Below are positions 8,806 through 17,910 of a stretch of DNA of 64,000 bases, piece after piece. The position numbers were made by a program, and so were the translations under genes. How positions within the stretch are numbered: the stretch's first letter is position 1; every line of letters begins with the position of its first letter. The notes under the pieces were generated by a model. The model was not told the origin of the DNA, did not search any database, and worked only from the letters and a program-made list of their open reading frames with translations. Source of the DNA: Azospirillum sp. SYSU D00513 (lineage in GTDB: Bacteria; Pseudomonadota; Alphaproteobacteria; Azospirillales; Azospirillaceae); contig NZ_JAFIQV010000017.1 in assembly GCF_017356015.1 (NCBI RefSeq), positions 1 through 64,000 of the forward strand. Direction: 5' to 3'.

Positions 8806-9396
8806 TTAGAACCGGCGCTGCAGCACGCGGATGATATCCCCCGGAAGAATCGGGGTTCGTTCCGCGGCCGCGTATTCCTTCTGCTCCCCATTCTCCAAGC
8901 GGACCAGAACGGCTTGTCCTTCACGTGCGCGATAGTCGTAGCCACCAGCCCGTGCGACTGCGCTCAGCACCGTCATACCGTTCGTGTAGGGGAATTCGCC
9001 GGGCTGGCGGACCTCGCCAAGAACATAGAAGGGACGGAAAGTTTGAATCTCGACGGCGACCTTCGGGTCCTGCAGGTAAGCGTCCCGCTGAAGAAGGCCG
9101 GCAATGCGCGCCGCGAGTTCCTTGGAAGTGACTCCGCTCGCCGAAACGTTGCCGATCAGAGGCATGGCGACATTGCCGACCGGATCGACCATGAAGTCAC
9201 CGGACAGGTTCTGCTCGTTGAAGACCACGACGCGCACCCGATTGCCTGGCTCGAGCCGATACCCCTCGGCAGCATCAACGGCCTTGGTTGGCGCAACCGC
9301 GCTTGGAAACTCACCCACCGTACCGCTGCATCCCGCCAGAAGCACGGACACGACGAAGAGAGCCGACATTTTGAAACGGTCGTTGAAGATGCGCAT
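8806..9396 (-). CDS. outer-membrane polysaccharide export lipoprotein (Wza/GumB-like)
   Basis: A short Wza-type protein. The lipoprotein signal (MSALFVVSVLLAGC) gives a lipidated Cys. A polysaccharide-export domain follows (YRLEPGNRVRVVVFNEQNLSGDF, then VDPVGNVAMPLIGNVSASG), and then one SLBB-type segment (FYVLGEVRQPGEFPYTNGMTVLSAVARAGGY). It would form the outer-membrane polysaccharide channel working with the Wzc-like kinase at 17.9 kb. The ATG at 9396 is chosen for signal-peptide length; an upstream in-frame ATG at 9441 is downstream of the predicted promoter and cannot be excluded. Neither has a strong ribosome site. Confidence 0.85.
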   Translation of the reverse strand: MRIFNDRFKMSALFVVSVLLAGCSGTVGEFPSAVAPTKAVDAAEGYRLEPGNRVRVVVFNEQNLSGDFMVDPVGNVAMPLIGNVSASGVTSKELAARIAGLLQRDAYLQDPKVAVEIQTFRPFYVLGEVRQPGEFPYTNGMTVLSAVARAGGYDYRAREGQAVLVRLENGEQKEYAAAERTPILPGDIIRVLQRRF

Positions 9397-9474
9397 GGCA
9401 AAGTACCAGAGTTGAAGGTGGCGCGATGTCGTCCGGTTCATAACCTGAAAGGGTTAGCCAGAACCGCTAGTTCG

Positions 9475-9503
9475 AATAAATCAACATTGAGGCGATTTTT
9501 CAA
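9475..9503 (-). promoter_or_regulatory. candidate sigma-70 promoter of the polysaccharide export gene
   Basis: On the minus strand, a -35 TTGAAA (9498-9503) and a -10 TTTATT (9475-9480) are separated by 17 bp. Transcription would start near 9468, upstream of both candidate start codons of the Wza-like gene. Confidence 0.45.
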
Positions 9504-9728
9504 CAGCCATGGGCGATGCCACTGTTTTGTCGTACCCGCTCCGAGGGCAGCGCGCGAGTTCTGATCCGATGTCGTGGGACCTCTTGATGAGTGGTTTCCC
9601 CTTCGCTGCTGTAAAGATAAGGAGGCGAGCATCAATGCGCGGTAAACTCATCGCTTGGCGCCACCTCATGAAACCATCATGGCGCCGCGCGCGTTTATCA
9701 GGGATCTCAACCTGACCGGCAGACCATC

Positions 9729-9947
9729 ATGATGCGCCTTCTTGCTCCTGCCTTTGCCGCCGTGCTGCTCACCGCCTGTGCCACAGACGCACCGCCGGAG
9801 GTCGCGGAGGTGCAATGCCGCAATTTCGCACAAAGCGCCTCCTCCGATGATTTCAGCAACTACACCCGCCAACGAGTGGAGGAGGATCTCGAAATGACGA
9901 GCAGTCCGATGATGTACGAGGACATCCACGACCGCGTGTGCGACTGA
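9729..9947 (+). CDS. small lipoprotein of unknown function
   Basis: A 72-residue protein with a lipoprotein signal ending LLTAC (lipidated Cys near residue 17), followed by a short acidic mature part with two more cysteines, one in VQCRNF and one near the C-terminus (RVCD), which could form a disulfide. No family is recognised. It is transcribed away from the Wza-like gene and sits alone. A second ATG follows immediately, so the start could shift by one codon. A purine-rich site followed by a possible 26-residue reading frame at 9634-9714 lies just upstream; its status is unclear. Confidence 0.65.
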   Translation: MMRLLAPAFAAVLLTACATDAPPEVAEVQCRNFAQSASSDDFSNYTRQRVEEDLEMTSSPMMYEDIHDRVCD

Positions 9948-10038
9948 GGTTCCGTTCCGGCCCGGTGTATCGAAGGCAGCGGACCGGAGGCTGACCCTGT
10001 CCTCCTGATTCCCATCAGGGACATCGGGCCGCTCCATT

Positions 10039-10908
10039 TTATGTGCCCGCCTTCCCGCACACCGCATTTTCAGTGATGGGAAAGCGGCGCCAACCCAACC
10101 GCTGCTGGGCCAGATACCAAAGGAAAAGGGTATTGCATCTGAGATAACGGCCGGCAAGGCGCCTGGGCTCGGTCACCATGCGGAACAGCCATTCCAGCCC
10201 GTTGCGCTGCATCCAACGGGGTGCCTGCGGCTTGACGCCCGCGTGGAAGTCGAAGGCCGCGCCAACACCGATCATGACGGGAGCCTTCAGGCGGCCAAGA
10301 TGGGCCGCCATCCAGCGCTCCTGCTTCGGGGCTCCGAGACCCACCCACACGATGTCCGGCTTGGCTGCGTTGATGCGCTCGACCACGGCTTCATCCTCTG
10401 CCTCGCTCAAGGACCGAAAGGGTGGTGCGTAGGCATCAGCGATTACCAGGCCAGGGAAAGCGCTCTCCAGATTGTTGCGCAGTTTGAGCAGAACGTCATC
10501 CGTGCCACCATAAAAGAAATGCCGCCATCCCTGCTCACGCGATGCCGAGCACACCTCAAGCATGAAATCGGGGCCATACACCCTCTCGGCAGTCGCATGG
10601 CCAGCACGTCGTGACAGCCAAACGAGCGGCATTCCGTCCGTGGTCACCATGCCTGCGTCGTTGTGAATGTCCCTAAGGTTCGCATCATCTTGGCATAGAA
10701 TGATTCCGTGCACCGACGTCACGCAAACATAGGTCGACGCACGTTTACCGATCCAGGACGCAATTCTTCCAACCGCTTGCTGCATGCATTGCGGGTGGAC
10801 TTCGACGCCAAGTACATTGACGCTGGGCCAGGACGGGGAGCATTTTCCCTTAGAAGCGGGATGAGGGCGGTCAAGAATATCCGCAGCCTCATTTAGATTC
10901 TGTACCAT
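10039..10908 (-). CDS. WecG/TagA/CpsF-family (GT26) glycosyltransferase
   Basis: A 289-residue GT26 enzyme. Recognisable motifs are VTTDGMPLVW, YGPDFMLEV, the VGLGAPKQERWM segment and GVGAAFDFHAG. The family transfers a second sugar (ManNAcA, ManNAc or a related residue) to a polyprenyl-diphosphate-linked sugar at the cytoplasmic membrane face. It lies just downstream of the initiating transferase (64 bp), so both are likely co-transcribed and make the first two residues of the lipid-linked repeat unit. The C-terminal RYLRCNTLFLWYLAQQR is the usual membrane-associated tail. Confidence 0.92.
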   Translation of the reverse strand: MVQNLNEAADILDRPHPASKGKCSPSWPSVNVLGVEVHPQCMQQAVGRIASWIGKRASTYVCVTSVHGIILCQDDANLRDIHNDAGMVTTDGMPLVWLSRRAGHATAERVYGPDFMLEVCSASREQGWRHFFYGGTDDVLLKLRNNLESAFPGLVIADAYAPPFRSLSEAEDEAVVERINAAKPDIVWVGLGAPKQERWMAAHLGRLKAPVMIGVGAAFDFHAGVKPQAPRWMQRNGLEWLFRMVTEPRRLAGRYLRCNTLFLWYLAQQRLGWRRFPITENAVCGKAGT

Positions 10909-10972
10909 TATGAAACCTCATACCGTAAAGGCGATCGCCCTATCCACGAAGGGCTTTTCCTTTGAATATCTT

Positions 10973-12406
10973 TCACCAAGCACCCTTACCGGTCATTACG
11001 ACAAGAACGGTGCGGGCAAGTATGTGAAGATCCAGCCACAAAGACCAGTTGCGCACGTAGTAAGTGTCCATACGCTGCTGCTCGGCGAGCGTCGTCGTGT
11101 TGCGCCCAGACACCTGCCACAGCCCGGTGATGCCCGGCCGGACACGCTGACGGATCCGGCCTGCGGCGAGATCGAGGCGCTCGATGTGATAGGCCGGCAA
11201 CGGGCGCGGCCCGACGAGGCTCATGTCGCCACGCAGCACGTTCCAGAACTGTGGCAGTTCATCGATGCTGAACCGGCGCATCAGATGGCCGAGAACGGGA
11301 ATGATCCGAGGATCATGGCGAAGCTTCATCGATAGGCTCCAGTCGTCGCGCGCCTTCTCGGAAGAGGCGATCACCTGCTGAAGCATCGTGTCGGCGCCGA
11401 CAATCATGGTGCGCAGCTTCCACAGGCGAAAAGGCCGACCGCCAAGGCCGGCGCGATCCTGCGTGTAGAAAATCGGTCCGGGAGAAACGATCGCGACGAG
11501 CAGCGCAAACAGCAGGATCACCGGGGCCGAACAGGTCAGCGCGATCGTTCCCAGGAGCAGGTCGAGCACACGCTTCAACAGTCGGTTGCCGGGAGCCAGC
11601 AGGTTGCGCTGCATCTCAAGGCCAAGATGAGCTCCAAGATCGCGCACGGAAACCCAGAGATTCTGTACATCCCCCACGCCGGGAACGAGAACCACACGCC
11701 GGTACGGAAGATGATCCGCGACCTCGGATAGGCCAACGCCATGACTCGGCAACACCACCACAGCCAAGGCGACATTGCCAACCGCCGGTTCTCCGGGCGC
11801 GGGCAGTTCCCCCTCGGCCACGGGAATCCAGCCGAGATCGTTCAGCGCCGTCAGGGAGTCCACCACTTGACGCCGCTGGACCTCCGGCCCAAGGACAACC
11901 ACAGCCTCGCCCCACCACCCGCGCCGATTCAGAAAATTCCGGGCCACCGCGTCCCAAAGAGGAACGGCCAGGAGAGACAAGCCGGCCGTGGCGAGCAGGA
12001 TACCACGCGACCATTGCCCTTCCTGCGCCAGGCGGTCGAACAGGATCATCGCGCCGAACCACAGCGCCGTCACCGTGACGCGCTTGCGCAGCCTCTCCAC
12101 GCTCGTCTGGCCATAACCCGGATAGAGCCGCGCAAGAGCATAGGCCAGGGGAAGAAAGGCCACGGCCACGCCGACTCCGGCAAAAACACTCGGATTGATA
12201 TCGATGGGGTGCCAGTGATTGGCCTGTTCGCGAAGGAGGACCGCGACGAGCAGCGCGGCTTCCAGGACCAAAAGGTCTCCAATGGCCAGAACGGCCGAAG
12301 CGAGACCGGTTGGAGGAACCTTGACGCCCCCGAGCATACGGGCGGCATCTGCTGGTGGCGAGGCCAGTAGGGCGGGCATGATGCGCCGGAGTTGCTCAAC
12401 TTCCAT
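10973..12406 (-). CDS. polyprenyl-phosphate glycosylphosphotransferase (initiating enzyme, WbaP/WcaJ type)
   Basis: A 477-residue enzyme with an N-terminal multi-helix membrane region (about residues 35-160), a soluble CoA-binding-like middle part, then a re-entrant helix and the catalytic domain (RLLKRVLDLLLG, FRLWKLRTM, SIDELPQFWNVLRGDMSLVGPRP, PGITGLWQVSGR). It transfers a hexose-1-phosphate to undecaprenyl phosphate and so starts repeat-unit assembly. The Asp-Glu pair in DELPQ is the catalytic signature. It heads the minus-strand pair with the GT26 gene. Confidence 0.93.
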   Translation of the reverse strand: MEVEQLRRIMPALLASPPADAARMLGGVKVPPTGLASAVLAIGDLLVLEAALLVAVLLREQANHWHPIDINPSVFAGVGVAVAFLPLAYALARLYPGYGQTSVERLRKRVTVTALWFGAMILFDRLAQEGQWSRGILLATAGLSLLAVPLWDAVARNFLNRRGWWGEAVVVLGPEVQRRQVVDSLTALNDLGWIPVAEGELPAPGEPAVGNVALAVVVLPSHGVGLSEVADHLPYRRVVLVPGVGDVQNLWVSVRDLGAHLGLEMQRNLLAPGNRLLKRVLDLLLGTIALTCSAPVILLFALLVAIVSPGPIFYTQDRAGLGGRPFRLWKLRTMIVGADTMLQQVIASSEKARDDWSLSMKLRHDPRIIPVLGHLMRRFSIDELPQFWNVLRGDMSLVGPRPLPAYHIERLDLAAGRIRQRVRPGITGLWQVSGRNTTTLAEQQRMDTYYVRNWSLWLDLHILARTVLVVMTGKGAW

Positions 12407-12614
12407 GGGTGCGCCGACCGATGTTCAAAGCATGCCCGTCAAATTAGGTGAAAAACCATAGCCTGACACACGGCTTAGGTCAAAGGACATAAATGCGATC
12501 ACGGGCGGCTTGCGCATGGAACTCTGAAAGCCAGCCCAGCGAGCTTGAACATCGGACGGCACCATTTCCCTGTACAATTTCCCGCGTCATGCACGCGGCG
12601 AAGCCGCGCCGCGG

Positions 12615-13988
12615 TCAGCCCTCCGCCGTGCGCCAGGATTGGGCGTAGCCGACACCAAGGAGCAAGGCGAGCGTGACGGCGATCGCCGGCATCTGCGCGC
12701 TGAAATCGACAAGACCGTGCGCTCCGGTCAGCAGGGCCGCGGCGATTGCGATGGCTGGATAGATCTGATCACGCCGCCTCGTCACCAAGCCGCGCATGCA
12801 GGTGGCGACCACGACAGCCAAGGCCAGCGCCATCATCGCGGCCGCGGGAAGCCCGAGGTCCATTGCGGTTTCAAGATGGATGTTGTGGGCGTAATCCCAC
12901 ACCGTGGGCGCAGGGAGCGCAGTGTCACGGTACATCCGGAACGCCGGAAGGAAGGTGCCAAGCCCATGGCCGGTCCAGGGCGCGTCCTCGATGGCGTCGA
13001 CCGTCAGACGGTACAGTTCCTCACGATCATGGTCCGTGCCCTGCGCAACCGTGTAGGCAAGCCGCTCGACGGTTCCCTCTCCGCTGACGCCGACCACGCC
13101 GATCCCGAGAGCGGCAATCAGCAGCCCGACCGCGAACACCACGCGAGGACGCACCAAGCGTCCGGCCGCGACCGCTAAGAGAAGGACAAAGAGGCCGAAG
13201 CCGGTGGCAAGAAACGCTCCACGCGAATGCGAGAGCAACAACGCCGACCCGATGACCACCGCCCCCACGAGAAAGGGCAGAGCCCGCACCAGCATCGTTT
13301 CCGTGAGGTCGAAGACGCGGCGCGTTTCGCCAGGGCGCGGCGGACGCAGGGCGTGCATGAACAGCGCCGCACAGCACAGAACGCCGATGCCCGCATAAGC
13401 GCCATAAGCGTTCCTGTTCACGAACGTCGCGGTGAGGTCACCGACATATGCCCACTTCTCGATCCAAAGAATGCGTTCCCAGCCGGAAAAATGCATTGCC
13501 AACCCATAGGCGGCGTAGACACATCCCGCCACGGCCACAGCCACGATGGCCTCACGCGCCCGCGCCCGTTCCCGCCCGAGCTGGACGGCCAGCCAGAACA
13601 CTCCAGCATAGGTGAACAGCCGCAGGATGGCAGCATGGGTCATCGCCGGATCGATGGACACACCGCCAGCGACGGGCAGGCCAAGCGCTTGTGCCGCCTC
13701 CCCCCACAGCGGATGCCACCACGCCAGAGGGATGAGGGGGAGCGATTGCACGAAGGCCCAGATGACCACCAGCATGAAGGGAAGAGCCACGGGCAACAGC
13801 CGCTTCAGCGGAACCGGGGCACGGGCCCTTCCTGTCAAGGAACAGGCGCACCAGACCAACAACAGAATGCCCACCGCAATGGCGAGCAGGCTCCAAGCCC
13901 ATGGGCGGTTGCTGCCGAGCGGCAGCGGCGCGAGCAGGACAAGGGCAAGAAGCAGACGTAAGATCGCTGTGTTGGTCGATGCGGGCAA
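12615..13988 (-). CDS. O-antigen ligase/polymerase-type polytopic membrane protein
   Basis: A 457-residue protein with roughly ten to twelve hydrophobic segments and a large periplasmic loop. In the C-terminal half, GHGLGTFLPAF and WDYAHNIHLE match the Wzy_C/RfaL signature (a conserved His in AHN.L). In this locus it is either the repeat-unit polymerase or a ligase-type transferase. A second such protein lies at 25684-26952, so the division of work between them is unresolved. It is separated by only 26 bp from the gene for the Gln/Asn-rich secreted protein and may be co-transcribed with it. Confidence 0.88.
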   Translation of the reverse strand: MPASTNTAILRLLLALVLLAPLPLGSNRPWAWSLLAIAVGILLLVWCACSLTGRARAPVPLKRLLPVALPFMLVVIWAFVQSLPLIPLAWWHPLWGEAAQALGLPVAGGVSIDPAMTHAAILRLFTYAGVFWLAVQLGRERARAREAIVAVAVAGCVYAAYGLAMHFSGWERILWIEKWAYVGDLTATFVNRNAYGAYAGIGVLCCAALFMHALRPPRPGETRRVFDLTETMLVRALPFLVGAVVIGSALLLSHSRGAFLATGFGLFVLLLAVAAGRLVRPRVVFAVGLLIAALGIGVVGVSGEGTVERLAYTVAQGTDHDREELYRLTVDAIEDAPWTGHGLGTFLPAFRMYRDTALPAPTVWDYAHNIHLETAMDLGLPAAAMMALALAVVVATCMRGLVTRRRDQIYPAIAIAAALLTGAHGLVDFSAQMPAIAVTLALLLGVGYAQSWRTAEG

Positions 13989-14014
13989 GGAAGACTTCCT
14001 TCGAGAATCTCCGC

Positions 14015-15160
14015 TCAGCTCGGGCTGGCGGTGAATATCCTGTTTTCCTGAGGGATCGGGATATTCGGCTGGTTGTTGGCCGGAGTGTTGGATTGATTGT
14101 CAGCCTGATTGTTGGACTGGCCGTTCGACTGGTTGTTGGCCACGACCAGCGGCTGCCCCGTGCTGGGATTGACGCCCGACAGGATCGTGTTGATCGCTGC
14201 GGGGTTCGCCGGGTTCGATTGATTGAGCGAATTCGTCTGCGAGGCCGTCACAAGCGTTTCGCGCACGCTGCCCGTCACGCCCGGCGCGGCGTTGACGACC
14301 GTCTGGCTGGTCGCCGCGGCATAGGCGTTGGCCATCACCCCGATCGCCGAAGCCGGCGCGGTTTGATAGACCGCTGGATTGGAAGCGATCTGCACCGAGG
14401 ACTGGGCGATGGACGCTACGGCCTGGGGGTTCACCCTCTGGGCTTCCGGCTGGATGATGATGCGCGCGGCGGTCGTCGCGACCTGCATGGCCGTCTGCGG
14501 CGCGTTCTGGGTGATGGGCATCTGCTGCACGGTCTGCACCGCAGTGGCGGCGACTTGGACCGCCGCCGCCGGCGCAACCGCGAGAATGGATTCCGCCATG
14601 CTGACCGCTTGGTTGGAGACGGTCGCCGTCAAGGTGGGGTTCCCCGTGGTTGCCGCCACCTGCATGACCGCCGAGGCGAGCTGGGCGGCGCCTTCGGGCG
14701 CGGCTCTCTGGGCCGAAGGAGAGACGAAGATCCGCGCGGCCGCGGTCACGACCGACTCCGTTTGCTGCGGCGCCGACTGCTGAACACCGCTGGACCGAAC
14801 CGTCTCGACTGCGGCGGCGGCGGCGCGGATTGCCGCTTGAGGGTTGGTGCTGAGCATTTGTTCGGCGGCCCGCACGACCTGACTGGCCAGGCTGGCGGCC
14901 TGCTGCGGGTTCCCGGCGCTCAAGGTATTGATCGCCTGCTGCACCGCCTGCGCATTGCCCGACAACATGGCAGCCTGCAGGGCAGGAGGCAATGCCACCC
15001 GCTCGGACCCCTGGCCCTGCATCGCATTCTGGCCCGGGTTGCCGCGGTTCTGGCTCTGCTGCTGGCCCTGCCCCTGGTTCCCCTGAGCATGCCCTGCCGA
15101 CGCAAAGCCGACGCTGGCGGCCAGAACCGTTGTGGCCAGAAGGCCTTGGATCTTGTTCAT
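14015..15160 (-). CDS. secreted Ala/Gln/Asn-rich repeat protein
   Basis: About 381 residues. A Sec signal peptide (MNKIQGLLATTVLAASVGFA, ending SAGHAQ) is followed by a Gln/Gly/Asn-rich linker. After that come repeated Ala/Gln/Val-rich helical units (AVQQAINTLS, AIRAAAAAVETVR, AMQVATTAARIII, ASIAQSSVQIA), each about 35-50 residues. The C-terminal tail is low-complexity with repeated NNQSN, NGQSNNQ and DNQSN units. I do not recognise a named family. It lies within the exopolysaccharide locus, so a matrix or cell-surface role is plausible. The ATG at 15160 follows GGGGA at about 10 bases; another in-frame ATG lies at 15169. Confidence 0.7.
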   Translation of the reverse strand: MNKIQGLLATTVLAASVGFASAGHAQGNQGQGQQQSQNRGNPGQNAMQGQGSERVALPPALQAAMLSGNAQAVQQAINTLSAGNPQQAASLASQVVRAAEQMLSTNPQAAIRAAAAAVETVRSSGVQQSAPQQTESVVTAAARIFVSPSAQRAAPEGAAQLASAVMQVAATTGNPTLTATVSNQAVSMAESILAVAPAAAVQVAATAVQTVQQMPITQNAPQTAMQVATTAARIIIQPEAQRVNPQAVASIAQSSVQIASNPAVYQTAPASAIGVMANAYAAATSQTVVNAAPGVTGSVRETLVTASQTNSLNQSNPANPAAINTILSGVNPSTGQPLVVANNQSNGQSNNQADNQSNTPANNQPNIPIPQENRIFTASPS

Positions 15161-15513
15161 GCTACCCATTCCCCATTGTCCCATCGGCGGAAAAGGCCGC
15201 CCATGATGCGACCATAGGAGGTACGATACCCCAAAAGGCAGCAAAACTTCCAGCGACTTGCACGCGTCGGCAACACCGCAGCCTGGCGGACCAGGCAGAA
15301 CGAATGCCGAATTCGAACCGCATGCCGAACCGAGCCATTCCAGCGAACGTCCGAGCGTGGCGTGGGCCAGGACGGGCCGGAACCCGCCGGGAAGGATTCA
15401 GCCGCCCGATAAATCGCCATTGCTTTTCGGATAGAGGCCAGCCTATTGCAAAAGTCATTAAAGGGACATGGACCGCGCCCCGCATGGTCCGCTGCAACGG
15501 CGAACGCTCACGC

Positions 15514-16326
15514 ATGATATGGTCCTTCCTCCACAGGGTTCTCGGCACCTCCCCTGGCCAGCCGGCCAGGGACGTTCCGCCCCCATCGGCACCCGAGGGG
15601 CTGTGCGTCTACGCCGTCGGTGACATCCATGGGGAACGCCGCTGCCTGGAGCGGCTGCTCGCTGCCATCGCGGTTGATGCGGAGCGTCTCCGAACCGAGG
15701 AGGGCTTGCAGCCGCTCCTCGTCTTCCTCGGCGACTATGTCGACCGTGGGCCTGACAGCCGCGGCGTCATTGAGCGCCTGCAGGCCATTGCGGCGGATGC
15801 CTCCAAGGGGACCGGTCCCGCCTGCCGGTTCCTGCTGGGCAATCACGAAGCCGCCATGCTGGATTTTTTGCGCGATCCGCCCTCCTCCGCGGAATGGCTG
15901 GCCTTCGGAGGCATTGAGGCGCTGGCGAGCTATGGCGTGCGGGCGTCCGCCGGCACCGCCGATCCGGCGCGCTGCCGCGCGTTGCGCGACGCCTTGGAAG
16001 AGCGCATGCCCGTTGCCCACCGCCAGTTCCTGGAGTCCCTCGAGACCATGGTGACCCTTGGCGACTACACGTTCGTGCATGCCGGCGTGCGTCCCGGCGT
16101 GGCGCTGGATCGCCAGAAGATCGAGGATCTCCTTTGGATCCGCGAGCCATTCCTGTCGTCGCATCGCTGGCACGGAAAGGTGGTGGTCCATGGCCACACG
16201 GTGATGGACCAGCCGCAGATCCTGCCCAACCGGATTGGCCTGGACACCGGCGCCTATGCAACGGGCCTGCTGACCGCCGTGGCGCTGCACGGCGGCAGCC
16301 GGCGGATCATTCAAGCGCGGGGCTGA
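15514..16326 (+). CDS. PPP-family metallophosphoesterase (serine/threonine phosphatase-like)
   Basis: A 270-residue enzyme with the full PPP metal-binding set: GDIHGE near residue 37, GDYVDRG near residue 71, GNHEA near residue 107, and later His residues in FVHAGVRPG and VVHGHT. Such bacterial PPP phosphatases remove phosphate from Ser/Thr and often Tyr. It sits upstream of the beta-barrel and BY-kinase genes on the same strand, and no low-molecular-weight Tyr phosphatase is visible in the locus. A role in reversing BY-kinase phosphorylation is therefore possible, but this is inference. In-frame ATGs occur at 15484 and 15514; neither has a strong ribosome site. Confidence 0.85.
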   Translation: MIWSFLHRVLGTSPGQPARDVPPPSAPEGLCVYAVGDIHGERRCLERLLAAIAVDAERLRTEEGLQPLLVFLGDYVDRGPDSRGVIERLQAIAADASKGTGPACRFLLGNHEAAMLDFLRDPPSSAEWLAFGGIEALASYGVRASAGTADPARCRALRDALEERMPVAHRQFLESLETMVTLGDYTFVHAGVRPGVALDRQKIEDLLWIREPFLSSHRWHGKVVVHGHTVMDQPQILPNRIGLDTGAYATGLLTAVALHGGSRRIIQARG

Positions 16327-16462
16327 GACGCGCGTGCCGCGCGCCTGAGGTTGCGAAAACACAGCAGACGGGAAAAACCCTCTCAGGTCTCTATCTTGTT
16401 ATTGGTCGGTCATGCGCACGAGTGGTACAACGAAGGAGAGCCCAACTAGCCGAACGTCGTAA

Positions 16463-17887
16463 ATGCCCAAACATCGATCCTCTGCGCTTGGCGGTGACCG
16501 GATTCAGGCCGCTGCCTCGCCGATTGTTTCGCCCCTGCCCCAGCCTGCCCCGCGGCACCGGCATATGGCTGCTGGCGCAGTGGCGATGCTGGCGGCGGGC
16601 CTTTTGGCCGTTGCCGCACCTGCCGCCGCACAGACGCAGGGCGGCACGCAACCGCAGCAGGATCCGCGGCGTCAGGGCTCTGGAGCCAAGGTAACGACGG
16701 AGACCGATCCGGAAGACCGTACGTCCCGTACCGACGCCGAACGGGTCCACGACAGCTATCAGCCGCGCGGCGTGGATCTCGGCTCGTTCCTCGTCCTGCC
16801 CAGGCTGGAAATCGATGGGCAGTACAACAGCAATCTTTTCGCCACGGAACGCGACGAACGGGGCGACTTCCTGTCGGTGATCCGGCCGGAGCTGCGGCTG
16901 CGCTCGCGTTTCCGGGAACACGCGATAAACCTGTCTCTGCTGGCGGAGCAGTACCTGCACCGCCGCTACAGCCAGGACAACCGGACCGAACTCCAGTTGG
17001 AGGCCGACGGGCGCTACGACATCTCGCGGGAAACGCAGGCGAATTATTTCGGCCAGCTGTTCTCCCGCCATGAGGACCGGGGCAGCCCGGACGACATCCA
17101 GGGCGAGGAGCCGACGCCAACGCAGGGCATGGTGAACCGTGGCGGCCTCAAGCACCAGTTCGGCCGTTATACCGTGCAGGGGGAGGTCGGGCTCGACCGC
17201 CGGACTTTCGGCGAGGTCGACACTGCGCTCGGCACCTCGATTTCCAACAGCGACCGCGACCGCTGGGAGATGCTGGGACGGCTCCGCGGCAGCTACGAGA
17301 TTTTCCCCGGCTACGCGGCCGTGACCGAGGTGTCGGCCAACACACGGCGTTATGACGACTCCTCCGACCGCAACGGCTTCAACCGCGACAGCCATGGCTA
17401 CCGCGTCGAAACGGGTATCGGGGTGGACCTCAGCCAGCTCGTGCGGGGCGATTTCCTGGTCGGCTACTTCTCGCAGGACTACCAAGACAACCGGTTCTCC
17501 GATCCGAGCGGCGTGTCGATGCGGGCCACCTTCAACTGGACGCCGTCGACGCTGACGATCGTCGTTCCCTCGCTCGAGCGGTCGGTCAACGAGACCACGC
17601 GGCGCGGCGTGTCGTCCATGGTGCGCAACTCCGCGAGCCTGACGATCCGCCACGAACTCGAGCGCAACATCGTGCTGACCGGTTTCGGGAGCGTGTCCTA
17701 CGACCAGTTCGAGGGCGTGGACGATATGAACGCCTGGACCTACGAGGCGCGCGCACGCGCCATCTACGCCTTCACCCCGGAAATCTATACCGGCGGTGAA
17801 ATCGGCTACCGCGACAAACGGTCGGAAAGGGCTGGGGACAGCTACCAGCAGACCGTCTTCATGTTGCGGCTGGGCCTCCAGTACTGA
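16463..17887 (+). CDS. outer-membrane beta-barrel protein (BBP2-like)
   Basis: A 474-residue protein with a long N-terminal leader (hydrophobic MAAGAVAMLAAGLLAVAAP ending in an AAAQ cleavage site), a Gln-rich linker, then alternating amphipathic strands typical of a barrel (YNSNLFATERDERGDFLSV, LRSRFREHAINLSLLAEQY) through to a C-terminal strand ending in an aromatic residue (VFMLRLGLQY). This matches the outer-membrane barrel proteins found beside polysaccharide export genes. It may act as a secretion or anchoring barrel for the polymer. It ends 23 bp before the BY-kinase gene, so the two are probably one operon. Confidence 0.82.
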   Translation: MPKHRSSALGGDRIQAAASPIVSPLPQPAPRHRHMAAGAVAMLAAGLLAVAAPAAAQTQGGTQPQQDPRRQGSGAKVTTETDPEDRTSRTDAERVHDSYQPRGVDLGSFLVLPRLEIDGQYNSNLFATERDERGDFLSVIRPELRLRSRFREHAINLSLLAEQYLHRRYSQDNRTELQLEADGRYDISRETQANYFGQLFSRHEDRGSPDDIQGEEPTPTQGMVNRGGLKHQFGRYTVQGEVGLDRRTFGEVDTALGTSISNSDRDRWEMLGRLRGSYEIFPGYAAVTEVSANTRRYDDSSDRNGFNRDSHGYRVETGIGVDLSQLVRGDFLVGYFSQDYQDNRFSDPSGVSMRATFNWTPSTLTIVVPSLERSVNETTRRGVSSMVRNSASLTIRHELERNIVLTGFGSVSYDQFEGVDDMNAWTYEARARAIYAFTPEIYTGGEIGYRDKRSERAGDSYQQTVFMLRLGLQY

Positions 17888-17910
17888 CGCAGCAACATTA
17901 GGCGTTACAC

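Noticed and set aside
9634..9714. A 26-residue reading frame with a strong AAGGAGG site upstream of the small lipoprotein.
   Set aside because: Too short and basic to support as a gene; it may be a chance purine-rich site or a leader frame.
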